A stretch of 64,000 nucleotides of DNA from NCBI GenBank assembly GCA_035653615.1, contig DASRBN010000030.1, positions 248,001-312,000 on the forward strand. Reading direction: 5' to 3'. Source of the DNA: Ktedonobacteraceae bacterium (GTDB taxonomy: Bacteria > Chloroflexota > Ktedonobacteria > Ktedonobacterales > Ktedonobacteraceae). The position numbers and the translations under genes were made by a program. Below the pieces are notes generated by a model. That model worked only from the letters and a program-made list of their open reading frames with translations. It was not told the origin of the DNA and searched no databases. Every line of letters starts with the position of its first letter. The stretch's first letter is position 1. Below, piece by piece: positions 17,578 to 25,717 of the stretch.

Positions 17578-18105
17578 GAGTTTTTTCTCCTGTCATTCTG
17601 AAATACTACGCCAGACTTTGTGCATAGCATATAAAATCTTCCGTTCTTGCTCATCACTTCGCCCAGGTTCTCAACGCCAACCAAAAAACCTGGTACCCGT
17701 GTTCACGCCGATTGCTCACCGGTCAATTTGGGAATGGCCTGCCTGTGTACCACCTGCTCGTGGGCGGGCCTTTTCACTGTATCTGCCTCGCTCGATGCCG
17801 GGTCATCACAGATCGACGTGTGCGAGGTAGGCACCGGCAGGGTGAACTGACATCTGATCAGTGGCCTGGAGAGCCTCCCAGGCATTGACCAATTCATTCT
17901 GTCATATGATCTGTTGCGCTTTCATTCTTCTTTCACCGTTGGAGAGTGTGAAGGATAAAGAAATCTTCCTGGATTGATGGACCTATAATGCAAAACGTAT
18001 GAAGCGCCTCGCTCATAACAGAGGCACACCCCAGCGAAAGCGATATGCCGGAGACAATATCACAGGTCCCCTTCCCACCGATTTATTTCTAACTCCTTTC
18101 CCAAT
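17578..18105. other. Intergenic region, no recognisable gene
   Basis: Over 500 bases lie between two divergent genes. A minus-strand frame (17703-17897) and overlapping plus-strand frames exist but match nothing I recognise and lack ribosome sites. A TATAAT occurs at 17984-17989 with no matching -35. The length and lack of coding character suggest eroded sequence. Confidence 0.5.
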
Positions 18106-18135
18106 TTGACATTTTGCCTTTTCATACATTAATAT
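18106..18135 (+). promoter_or_regulatory. Promoter of the ArsR-SdpI operon
   Basis: TTGACA (18106-18111) and TTAATA/TAATAT (from 18129/18130) are 17-18 bases apart. The downstream box overlaps the left arm of a perfect dyad, placing this promoter under probable repressor control. Confidence 0.65.
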
Positions 18136-18153
18136 TTCAATAGTTGTTGAAAT
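18134..18153. promoter_or_regulatory. Candidate ArsR-family operator
   Basis: ATTTCAA (18134-18140) and TTGAAAT (18147-18153) form a perfect 7-bp inverted repeat with a 6-base spacer, covering the -10/+1 area 25 bases before the ArsR start. Its position and symmetry fit autorepression by the adjacent regulator (inference). Confidence 0.6.
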
Positions 18154-18177
18154 GCTGATATGAATAGGAGGCTTGCA

Positions 18178-18513
18178 GTGCCTGGTATGCAAGAGGCGTA
18201 CAAAGCCATTGCCGATCCGACGCGGCGGCGCATCTTAAAATACCTGCGGGGAGGAGAACGTACAGCGGGTGAACTGGCTGAGTATGCGGGCGTTGGACGT
18301 ACCGCGCTCTCACATCACCTTCTGGTCTTGAAACTTGCCGATCTCGTGCGTGTTGAGCGCCGGGGTCAGTTCCAGGTTTATTCGCTCAATACGACCGTCT
18401 TTCAGGATTTGCTCACGGAAATTTTAGGCTGGCTTGGAGGAATGGACGATTCCTCTGTTCAAGAAGGCGCTCCTACACAAGAAAACTTGTCCGAAGAAAC
18501 ATTCAATGGCTGA
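18178..18513 (+). CDS. ArsR-family repressor (SdpR-like)
   Basis: A 111-residue winged-helix regulator. The family pattern is unmistakable: MQEAYKAIADPTRRRILKYL, ERTAGELAEYAGVGRTALSH for the recognition helix, LKLADLVRVERRGQFQVYSL for the wing. It lacks the metal-binding Cys of ArsR/SmtB, as in SdpR. The GTG at 18178 is preferred since AGGAGG lies 6 bases upstream; an ATG at 18160 lies upstream of that site. The next gene encodes an SdpI-like membrane protein. In Bacillus, SdpI sequesters SdpR when toxin is bound; a similar circuit is a reasonable inference here. Confidence 0.85.
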   Translation: MPGMQEAYKAIADPTRRRILKYLRGGERTAGELAEYAGVGRTALSHHLLVLKLADLVRVERRGQFQVYSLNTTVFQDLLTEILGWLGGMDDSSVQEGAPTQENLSEETFNG

Positions 18514-18526
18514 CTGGAGGGATATT

Positions 18527-19270
18527 ATGAATCCATCGGAGAGTAACAGCGATAAAATTACACCGCAGTCCACTTTTTTTACGCCCGCGACTCTTTTTGC
18601 GCTAGCTGTAATCGCAGCGCAGATTCTTATCTCGCTCATTACCTATCCTTTTCTGCCTGATACAGTACCCACTCATTGGAATTTGGCCGGGCAGGTTAAT
18701 AGCTATGCGCCTAAGTGGGTCAATGCCATTCTGTTTCCGCTTATCAGCATAGGCTTGTTTGTGCTGATACGATTCCTGATCGCGGTAGGTCCGAGGTTAG
18801 GCTCTCAGAATGCGCGACGAGCCAACCAGGAAGTTGTAAACCTCATTATTAATGGCGTGCTGCTACTGCTGCTGGTGTTGCAGTTGATGGTGACGGCAAT
18901 CTCCCTTGGAATGAAATTGGATATCAACTTTGTCATGATTCTAGCCGTCTCAATACTATTCATCTTCATCGGCAACTACATGGGCAAATTGCGCCGCAAC
19001 TTCTGGGCGGGCATACGTACTCCCTGGACTCTTACAAGCGATGTCGTATGGGAACGAACGCATCGTTTAGGGGGTTGGTTGTTCGTCATTGGAGGTCTAC
19101 TCGGTGTCATCGTAAGTTTTGTCCCATGGCTACGTATCTGGGGATTCATGGTCATCCTGGTTGTAATAATTGCCATTCCCGTCGTGTATTCCTACCTTGC
19201 TTATCAGCACTACACTGTCGAGGGACGCGAGCCGCTCTCTCCGCCATTCGACAATAGTGGTCGTGGGTAG
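18527..19270 (+). CDS. SdpI/DUF1648 family membrane protein
   Basis: A 247-residue membrane protein with seven likely helices. The N-terminal DUF1648 part shows LISLITYPFLPDTVPTHWNL and the C-terminal SdpI part shows KLRRNFWAGIRTPWTLTSDV followed by WERTHRLGGW, both hallmarks of the family. Bacillus SdpI gives immunity to a secreted toxin and signals to an ArsR-type repressor; the gene order repressor-SdpI is kept here. GGAGGG lies 6 bases before the ATG, and the gap to the regulator is 13 bases. No SdpC-like toxin gene is seen nearby, so the signal could be different. Confidence 0.85.
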   Translation: MNPSESNSDKITPQSTFFTPATLFALAVIAAQILISLITYPFLPDTVPTHWNLAGQVNSYAPKWVNAILFPLISIGLFVLIRFLIAVGPRLGSQNARRANQEVVNLIINGVLLLLLVLQLMVTAISLGMKLDINFVMILAVSILFIFIGNYMGKLRRNFWAGIRTPWTLTSDVVWERTHRLGGWLFVIGGLLGVIVSFVPWLRIWGFMVILVVIIAIPVVYSYLAYQHYTVEGREPLSPPFDNSGRG

Positions 19271-19307
19271 TGAAATGTAAAAAATACGAGGAAAAAAGGA
19301 TTAAAAA

Positions 19308-19570
19308 ATGCCAAAGTTAGTTGGAAGTACTTTGCTTTTGGTCTGTTGATTTTCCTGATCTTCCAGGTACTGACGCGCGTGCCAGCAGTAACCGTTCTTG
19401 GGCGAGTACTTGCGCCCGAACTCAACGCTTCAACTGCTTTCCTCTATACCTGGCTGGCAATCCTGGCGTTGACAGCGGGATTGTTTGAAGAAATTGGGCG
19501 CTACCTTGGATATCGCTGGTTCATGGGGAAAGAGGAGAAGACCTGGAGCCCTGCTCAAGCTTCCAATTGA
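19308..19570 (+). pseudogene. Remnant of a YhfC-like membrane protease gene
   Basis: An ATG with a good ribosome site (AAAGGA) opens a frame that stops after 13 codons, but a neighbouring frame continues with WKYFAFGLLIFLIFQVLTRV and then LFEEIGRYLGYRWF, the Glu-Glu-x-x-Arg block of YhfC intramembrane proteins. So a shift near 19320 separates start and body. After the conserved block the protein ends within ten residues, while the family is roughly 250 residues long. The cut falls at about 19548, where the convergent methyltransferase gene is also cut. It is therefore a frameshifted and 3'-truncated remnant following the SdpI gene. Confidence 0.65.
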
Positions 19571-20012
19571 GTGTTGGTGGCCAATCATAGTCATAAGCAG
19601 CAAAGAGTCCGCCTGGTCGCAGGATACGTGCAATCTCGGTCAGGGTCGAAGTCGGTTCCATCCAGTGAAATGATTGCGCGCAGGTGACGATATCGGCACA
19701 CCCGCCGGGCAGACCAGTCCGGTGGGCAGCTCCCTCTCGATATTCGATATGTGCCGCGTGTGGATGATGCTCGATCTTGCGTATAGCCTGGGTACGCATG
19801 TCTGTATTGGGTTCGATCCCAATCACGCGCTCGGCCCGCTCGCCCCAAATTGCGGTTGACAGCCCGGTACCACTGCCCAGATCCACCAGCAGCGTGGGAT
19901 GCGGCATGCCAATCAACTGTGTCAGTAGATCGAGCAAAGCCGCTGGTGGTGTGGGGCGGGCCTGGTCGTACCTGGTGGCTTCACCGGTCCAGATTTCACT
20001 GGCTTCTGTCAT
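19521..20012 (-). CDS. SAM-dependent methyltransferase, C-terminally truncated
   Basis: A class I methyltransferase of 163 residues. Motif I is LLVDLGSGTGLSTAIWGERA, then VIGIEPNTDM, CADIVTCAQSFHWMEP and RILRPGGLFAAYDYDWPP. Homologues of this type run to about 250 residues; here the sequence leaves the family after NWKLE (about residue 154) and ends in nine residues read from the opposite strand of the YhfC remnant. The SAM-binding core is intact, but loss of the C-terminal subdomain probably inactivates it. Its start overlaps the pth stop (ATGA), so it is the third gene of the phosphoesterase-pth operon. Confidence 0.7.
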   Translation of the reverse strand: MTEASEIWTGEATRYDQARPTPPAALLDLLTQLIGMPHPTLLVDLGSGTGLSTAIWGERAERVIGIEPNTDMRTQAIRKIEHHPHAAHIEYREGAAHRTGLPGGCADIVTCAQSFHWMEPTSTLTEIARILRPGGLFAAYDYDWPPTLNWKLEQGSRSSPLSP

Positions 20013-20701
20013 GTTGTTTCTCCGTCGCCCTGTTCCACTTGCCGACGTTCCTCTTCTTCGCGGCGCAAGCGTTCGCGTTCCTGGCGCTCTTGCAGGTGGC
20101 GCAGGCGTGCGGCTTCCTTGCGTGCGGCCTCTTCCGGGTCAGTATTGGCCGCGTTCATCGCCCGTTCCAGACCCTGGGTGATCGCCATCTCTATCGCTTC
20201 TACAGCTCTATCTTCGCCTGTTTCGAGCAAGATGCGCTCATCTCCAGATGGAGCGCTTAACACGTGGTCTCGTCCCTGTATACGGCTACTTTTAGGATGA
20301 CCAATACCAACGCGCAGGCGTGGAAATTCTTCAGTATGCAGGTGGCCGATGATATCTCGCAGCCCATTGTGTCCGGCAGCGCTGCCCCTGGCACGCAGGC
20401 GTATTTTACCAGTTGGAAGATCAAGTTCGTCGTACACGACCAGAATGTCCTGTGGCGATAGCTTGTACCAGCGCATGAGTTCGCCTGCGGACTGGCCGCT
20501 GAGGTTCATGAAGGTGAGTGGTTTAGCGAGTACAACTCTCTCGGAGCCTATCATGCCGCTGGCAAGCACAGCGCGACTACGCCGTTCATTCCACTTCCAA
20601 CCGTGCTTTGCCGCCAATTTGTCTACTACGCGGAAACCAACATTATGTCGTGTGCGTTCATATTCAACGCCTGGATTGCCCAGGCCAATTACTAATTTCA
20701 T
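20009..20701 (-). CDS. pth: Peptidyl-tRNA hydrolase with charged C-terminal tail
   Basis: A 230-residue Pth, which frees tRNA from prematurely released peptidyl-tRNA. KLVIGLGNPGVEYERTRHNV contains the catalytic His and Asn; LAKPLTFMNLSGQSAGELM and VVYDELDLPTGKIRLRARGS (catalytic Asp) follow, then GHNGLRDIIGHL. The domain ends near residue 188. The last 40 residues are almost all Arg, Glu, Gln and Ala and predict a long helix or coiled coil, absent from the about 194-residue E. coli enzyme. It is 12 bases downstream of the phosphoesterase gene and overlaps the methyltransferase by 4. No strong ribosome site precedes it, suggesting coupling. Confidence 0.93.
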   Translation of the reverse strand: MKLVIGLGNPGVEYERTRHNVGFRVVDKLAAKHGWKWNERRSRAVLASGMIGSERVVLAKPLTFMNLSGQSAGELMRWYKLSPQDILVVYDELDLPTGKIRLRARGSAAGHNGLRDIIGHLHTEEFPRLRVGIGHPKSSRIQGRDHVLSAPSGDERILLETGEDRAVEAIEMAITQGLERAMNAANTDPEEAARKEAARLRHLQERQERERLRREEEERRQVEQGDGETT

Positions 20702-20713
20702 AACAAAGACCGG

Positions 20714-22216
20714 TTAGCGACCATAAGCCAGGCGCACCGCCAGGTAGTGTGGCAGGCCCGCTTTTATGATCTTCTCCTGTGTTTTCTCGATTGCGTAGGG
20801 GACACGATAAAATTCAAAACCGCGTTCGGTGTCATAGATCATAAACGCAGCTCGCGGATCGTTGTCGCGGGGCTGGCCAACTCCTCCCGGATTAATAATG
20901 GCCCGGTAGCCGTGCGGAGCTTCCCAGTGACCCTCCGGCGGCGTAAGCATCTCGTTTGTCACCTGAATCATGCTCTGGCTCAAACCGAGCAGCGCCAGCA
21001 GTTCCTCGATCTCGCTGTTCAGACGATCTTCATCAATAACGGCAGATTCTGGCGTAATCTCGCCACCTTCTTCCTCTTCAGGGCCACCATCTTTCTTATA
21101 GCCAGAATTATCAGCATCTTGCTGGTCGTCCGAGGCTTCTTCGTCGAGATGGATGTCTTCTTCTTCAACGTTTGTCTCTGTTACTGCGGTCAGCTCTGCT
21201 TCTGTGGGCGTTTCATCTTCATTGGATGTATCATGCTCATTTGTAGGATGGTCTATGATGTTAGCGCCTTTTGATGTGGGTGGCTCAGCTTCGGATGCTG
21301 TCATTTCTTCGTTGTTCGCGGGTGCATCAATCGGAGCTGTTCCTGAATCAGCCAGGATGTGGTTCTCATTCTCCGGTGTATTCACTTCAGATGGGCTGCT
21401 GATCCTGGTTTCATGGTCTGCTTCATTTGCGGTGGTATCTACGGCAGAACCTGTTGCATCTGGAGTGTTCAGATGGCTTTCTATGATTGCGTTTGCCTCT
21501 GCCTCGGAGACCGTCAAACCGCTTTCGGGGTCTCTGTAGGCGCTGGGTGCTTCTTGCACCAGTTGAGCGGCAAGCATGGATTGTTGGGGAGAAGGATGGA
21601 CGGTTACTGTTTTTTCTCCCTCATCGTCCTGGTCAGCAGTATGGTTTTCAACGCCGTTAGACTGGATGGGGAGAACTACGTTCTGTTCTGTGTCTGCCAG
21701 GGGAAGAGTTGGTGTGTTAGCGATAGTATCCGGTTGTTGAAAAATTACCGGGACATGCGTATGTCCGACAAAACAGTAACGGGTGCTAAAGTATTGAAAG
21801 CTGCGTTCCGCCAGCACTTCGGAAGTTAGATATTCCCAGAGCGGACCGAAAGGGCTGCCGTGTACCAGCGTGACCTCGCCTTTGATCAGGCGTTCGGGCA
21901 GATTCGCCAGAAATTCGCGGTGTTCAGGTGTGAGCCGTTCCGCCGTCCATTCTGCCGAGATGCGGGCGTGCGCGCTGAAATCTTCCAGGTCGATCTTGCC
22001 TACGGCTGCCCAGTCATGATTTCCGGCAATGATGACACCGGTACGTTCGCGGAGTTTGAGGATGCATTCATTCGGGTTCGGCCCGTAGCCTACGAGGTCA
22101 CCGAGGAACCAGATTTCGTCAATTGGTTCTGTCTGGGCAATCTCGTCTATTTTTGCAAGGACTGCCTCTAGAGCTTCCAGATTGGCATGTATATCGGTAA
22201 AAACGGCGTAACGCAT
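20714..22216 (-). CDS. Metallophosphoesterase with large acidic insertion
   Basis: A 500-residue calcineurin-like (YfcE/MJ0936-type) phosphoesterase. Metal-binding motifs are in order: FTDIHANLEAL (D-x-H), WFLGDLVGYGP (GD), IIAGNHDWAA (GNHD), TLVHGSPFG and CFVGHTHVPVIF (GHTH). After about residue 175 comes roughly 220 residues of Asp/Glu/Thr/Asn/Ala-rich low-complexity sequence, and only then the final beta strands of the fold (YRAIINPGGVGQPRDNDPRA). Usual members are about 240 residues without such an insertion. Substrate unknown. First gene of the operon with pth. Confidence 0.85.
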   Translation of the reverse strand: MRYAVFTDIHANLEALEAVLAKIDEIAQTEPIDEIWFLGDLVGYGPNPNECILKLRERTGVIIAGNHDWAAVGKIDLEDFSAHARISAEWTAERLTPEHREFLANLPERLIKGEVTLVHGSPFGPLWEYLTSEVLAERSFQYFSTRYCFVGHTHVPVIFQQPDTIANTPTLPLADTEQNVVLPIQSNGVENHTADQDDEGEKTVTVHPSPQQSMLAAQLVQEAPSAYRDPESGLTVSEAEANAIIESHLNTPDATGSAVDTTANEADHETRISSPSEVNTPENENHILADSGTAPIDAPANNEEMTASEAEPPTSKGANIIDHPTNEHDTSNEDETPTEAELTAVTETNVEEEDIHLDEEASDDQQDADNSGYKKDGGPEEEEGGEITPESAVIDEDRLNSEIEELLALLGLSQSMIQVTNEMLTPPEGHWEAPHGYRAIINPGGVGQPRDNDPRAAFMIYDTERGFEFYRVPYAIEKTQEKIIKAGLPHYLAVRLAYGR

Positions 22217-22391
22217 ATGTTATTAATCCACTCAATTCATACGAAAATGCATTCAGGTTAGTGTGGCTATTCTATCATGTTTATGCTAAGGTTGCTAGTA
22301 GGATGAGACGAGAATTGCTTTCAGGTGATTTTTCCTTTCCCACGTAGTATACTGAGTAGCATAGATAATAACAAGAAGGAGCAAAAAGACT

Positions 22392-22871
22392 ATGGCAGCA
22401 CCACGTGAGGAATTTCCTATAGAGCAGCGCCTGCGTAAAGATATTCAAGATGCGCAGCGCGCGCGTGACCAACTTCGCCTGGATACCCTGCGGATGGCGC
22501 TCGGAGCGATCCACAATCTGGAGGTTGCCAGAACCGACCGCAAAAATGCTGAATACGGGCAGCCCTTGACCGAGGCAGATGCATATAAGGTGTTGGAGCA
22601 GGAAGTAAAAAAGCGCACCCAGGCTATTGAACTGTATAAAAAGGGTGGGCGCAACGACCTTGCAGAAAAAGAACAGAAAGAAATGGATATCCTGCAAGCC
22701 TATATCCAGGGTGCGCAGATGAGCGATGACGAACTGCGCTCTGTGGTATCGAGGCTGATTGCGGAGAACGGTAAAGATTTCCGGCGTGTTATGCCTCTTG
22801 CTATCAAGGAGACCAGGGGGCGTGCCGATGGAGCGCGCGTGCAGCGCGTTGTGAGGGAGATGACAGAGTAG
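22392..22871 (+). CDS. yqeY: GatB/YqeY domain protein
   Basis: A 159-residue YqeY-like protein, related to the tRNA-interacting tail of the GatB amidotransferase subunit. Typical blocks are IEQRLRKDIQDAQRARDQLR, LRMALGAIHNLEVA, QEVKKRTQAIELYKKGGRND and the C-terminal RRVMPLAIKETRGRADGARV. The biochemical role of stand-alone YqeY is not settled. AAGGAG lies 10 bases before the ATG. It is followed by cysS, which has its own promoter. Confidence 0.9.
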   Translation: MAAPREEFPIEQRLRKDIQDAQRARDQLRLDTLRMALGAIHNLEVARTDRKNAEYGQPLTEADAYKVLEQEVKKRTQAIELYKKGGRNDLAEKEQKEMDILQAYIQGAQMSDDELRSVVSRLIAENGKDFRRVMPLAIKETRGRADGARVQRVVREMTE

Positions 22872-22963
22872 TGAGCCGGTGCCATTTTCAGGATGATCTG
22901 GCTCAATCCGAAAATGACCCCGGTTCGCATTCCTACAAAATTAGTGACTCAGCTATATTCGCC

Positions 22964-22999
22964 TTGACAAAAGCTGATATTGTCTCATACGATATGAGA
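22964..22999 (+). promoter_or_regulatory. cysS promoter with perfect dyad over the -10
   Basis: TTGACA (22964-22969) and TACGAT (22988-22993) are 18 bases apart. A perfect inverted repeat, TCTCATA-CGA-TATGAGA (22983-22999), covers the -10 box completely, as expected of an operator. The cysS start is about 50 bases downstream. No T-box motif is seen in this leader, so regulation by a DNA-binding protein is inferred. Confidence 0.65.
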
Positions 23000-23046
23000 T
23001 AGAATGCTTGTTCTTTCAACAAGTTGCTGAGGACGAAAAAGCTGCG

Positions 23047-25494
23047 ATGAAGATCTACAATACCCTGACCAGAACAGTTGAAGAGATTATCCCCATCGAG
23101 CCTGGCAAGATCAAGATGTATTCGTGCGGTCCTACCGTCTATCGTTATATTCACATTGGCAACCTGCGTACCTTTACGATGGCCGATTGGATACGACGCG
23201 CTTTTGAGTATCGTGGTTATGAAGTGCTGCACGTCAAAAATATCACCGATGTCGGTCATATGCGCCAGGAGATGGTTGATCGTGGCGAGGATAAGATACT
23301 GGCCCAGGCCCGCAAAGAAGGCAAGACCTCGGCACAGATCGCCCAGTTCTATACTGAGGCATTTCATGCCGACGAGCGCAAGCTCAATATCGAACCTGCG
23401 ACTATCTTTCCCCAGGCCACTCAGCATATTCCGGAGATGATCGAGATCATTCAGGGCTTGCTGGAAAAAGGTATCGCCTATGAAGTCAACGGCAATGTGT
23501 ACTTCGATATCAAACGCTTCCCCGATTATGGCAAGCTTTCGGGCAATCAGCTTGAAAACATGCTGGCGGGCGTGCGCGAAGGAGTAGTGGCCGACCGGCG
23601 TAATCCTGAAGATTTTCCCTTATGGAAAGTGGCTGAACCGGGACGCGAGATGGCATGGGATAGCCCCTGGGGCCGTGGATTCCCCGGCTGGCATATTGAG
23701 TGCAGCGCTATGTCTATGAAGTATCTGGGGCCACATTTCGATATCCATACCGGCGGCGTCGATAACATCTTTCCCCATCATGAGGACGAGATCGCACAGA
23801 GCGAGGGATACACAGGTGAGCCTTTTGCCAATTACTGGGTTCACGCGCAGCATCTATTGGCCGATGGGCAGAAGATGGCTAAGTCCACTGGCAATGCCTA
23901 TACCTGTTCCGAGATTGAGGCGCGTGGCTTCGATCCCATGGCTCTGCGGTATTTTTATACCACGGCGCTCTATCGCAGCCGCCTGAATTTCACCTTCCGC
24001 GCCCTGCAAGCTGCTCAAACTTCGCTCGAGCGCCTACGAGACTATGCCTACCTGCTTTACATGCAGGCCGATAAATCGGCGATGGCCGCGATCAATCGGG
24101 CCCTACAGAGTACCGGTGAAGGAGATAGTCTTCCACAAGAGGCTCTGGTTCGTTCCTGGCAGGAAGCGTTTCTAGCAGAGGTTGAAAACGATCTCAATAT
24201 TCCACGCGCCATGGCGGTTGTGTGGGACATGCTACGCGATGGTGAGCTTGAGCCAACGACCAGAGTAGCGCTCCTGCTCGATTTTGACCGTATCCTGGGC
24301 TTTGATCTCAAGGGCTATCTTGAAAGTGATCGCCCGCGGCGAAAAGCCGATGCCCAGACCTACCTGGCCGCGGTTCCTGCCGATATTGCTGAGAAAGTGC
24401 GCGAACGCGAATCACTTCGCAATCGCGGTGAATATGCCCAGGCCGATTCTCTGCGCGAAGCAATCGAGGCAGCGGGGTATACGATTCAAGACACTGATCA
24501 TGGGTCGCTGGTGCAGCCGCGCCGCCTGGAAGACGAATTCACCGTGCTTTCAAGTTCCAGCGATGCACCTGATAACACACGTGCTCCTGATCTATATGAG
24601 TTTTCGGTCAATCTGCTGGCGCATAATAGCCGTGGCGACCTGGAACGTTGCATCTTGAGCATTTGTCGCCACACCTACCAGCGCTCAATCGAACTGGTCA
24701 TCGTCGATAACGGTTCGACAGATGAGACGTTGCCCTATCTGCAGGAACTGGCGCGTCATGGCGACCTGACGGGTGAAAGTGGCCAGCCCATCGGACTGCA
24801 GGTCCTGTTTGCCGATCATAATATGGGATTCGCTGCCGGTCGCAACGCCACCATGCGTACCAGCCGCGGCCACTATGTCGTTCTTATGGATACGTCGATT
24901 GAGGTCAAGGGCAATGTCTGGGAACCCTTAGCATTGGCTCTGGCAGATCGCAACAATGGTGTAGTGGGCCCTTATGGGTTGGTGACCGAAGACCTGCGCG
25001 AGTTTGCAGAAGCCGCAGGGCCAGACGTGGATGCCATCGAGGGCTATCTCATGGCGTTCCGCCGCGAACTGCTGTCAGAAGTGGGCTGGATCGATGAGCG
25101 CTTCCGGTTCTATCGCCTGATGGATATCCATTACAGCTTTTTCTTCAAGACCTCTGGCTATCGTGTCCTGACTGTTCCAGAGGTTGCTGAACGCGTCGAA
25201 AAGCACCCGCATCGCGAATGGTTCAGCCTGAGCGAGGATGAACGCGCCACGAAAAGTAAGAAGAACTACGATATCTTCCGTGATCGCTGGCACCACGGTC
25301 AGAGCCTGCTCGTCGCCAACTATCGTGCCGAGAACATGTGGCGGGGTCACGATCACCCACACCATCTGGAAGGAACGCATACCCATGCCCCGGATGAACT
25401 ACCTCCTGCTGGCGCCATGCATACCCATATCCACCAGCACTGGCCCGATCACTCGCATGAACATCCTCACTATCATGAGATCCGGCCAGCGTAA
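23047..25494 (+). CDS. cysS: Cysteinyl-tRNA synthetase fused to GT2-like domain and His-rich tail
   Basis: An 815-residue protein. Residues 1-490 are a full class I cysteinyl-tRNA synthetase: SCGPTVYRYIHIGN (zinc Cys and HIGH-type motif), ECSAMS (second zinc Cys), FPHHEDEIAQSE (zinc His and Glu), KMAKSTGN (KMSKS), and the C-terminal anticodon region ending GYTIQDTDHG. Residues about 518-750 form a GT2-like domain (IELVIVDNGSTDETLPYLQE, HNMGFAAGRNATM), but the expected DxD reads MDTSIEV, so catalysis is doubtful. The last about 45 residues contain 15 His. CysRS alone is about 460-490 residues. The start is ATG at 23047, matching the family N-terminus (MKIYNTLTR). The frame is continuous without shift. 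Confidence 0.93.
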   Translation: MKIYNTLTRTVEEIIPIEPGKIKMYSCGPTVYRYIHIGNLRTFTMADWIRRAFEYRGYEVLHVKNITDVGHMRQEMVDRGEDKILAQARKEGKTSAQIAQFYTEAFHADERKLNIEPATIFPQATQHIPEMIEIIQGLLEKGIAYEVNGNVYFDIKRFPDYGKLSGNQLENMLAGVREGVVADRRNPEDFPLWKVAEPGREMAWDSPWGRGFPGWHIECSAMSMKYLGPHFDIHTGGVDNIFPHHEDEIAQSEGYTGEPFANYWVHAQHLLADGQKMAKSTGNAYTCSEIEARGFDPMALRYFYTTALYRSRLNFTFRALQAAQTSLERLRDYAYLLYMQADKSAMAAINRALQSTGEGDSLPQEALVRSWQEAFLAEVENDLNIPRAMAVVWDMLRDGELEPTTRVALLLDFDRILGFDLKGYLESDRPRRKADAQTYLAAVPADIAEKVRERESLRNRGEYAQADSLREAIEAAGYTIQDTDHGSLVQPRRLEDEFTVLSSSSDAPDNTRAPDLYEFSVNLLAHNSRGDLERCILSICRHTYQRSIELVIVDNGSTDETLPYLQELARHGDLTGESGQPIGLQVLFADHNMGFAAGRNATMRTSRGHYVVLMDTSIEVKGNVWEPLALALADRNNGVVGPYGLVTEDLREFAEAAGPDVDAIEGYLMAFRRELLSEVGWIDERFRFYRLMDIHYSFFFKTSGYRVLTVPEVAERVEKHPHREWFSLSEDERATKSKKNYDIFRDRWHHGQSLLVANYRAENMWRGHDHPHHLEGTHTHAPDELPPAGAMHTHIHQHWPDHSHEHPHYHEIRPA

Positions 25495-25717
25495 GCAAGC
25501 AGTTCATCTATTCATCATAAACTCACGTATCCTAAATAGGGTGGTGCGGATGTGTGTTCACAAAGTGATCAGGGAAACAAACTGAGTGCAGGGAAGGCGC
25601 TCATAGCTATTGAGTGGCCCGATTTGTTTGCCTGTGTCGTCATACTTGAAATAGCTCATCATAGTCATCAGGAAAAGCACGAGTGCGAACCATGGCACTC
25701 GCAACAGGAGACACAAC

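Noticed and set aside
17703-17897. Minus-strand frame in the gap before the ArsR gene
   Set aside because: Fairly protein-like composition but no ribosome site, no recognised domain and equally long competing frames on the other strand.
23047-25494. Idea that the cysS fusion is an assembly or frameshift artefact
   Set aside because: The frame is unbroken, the synthetase end and GT2 start are separated by a plausible 25-residue linker, and there is no internal ribosome site or start at the junction. Not fully excluded, but the direct reading is a fusion.
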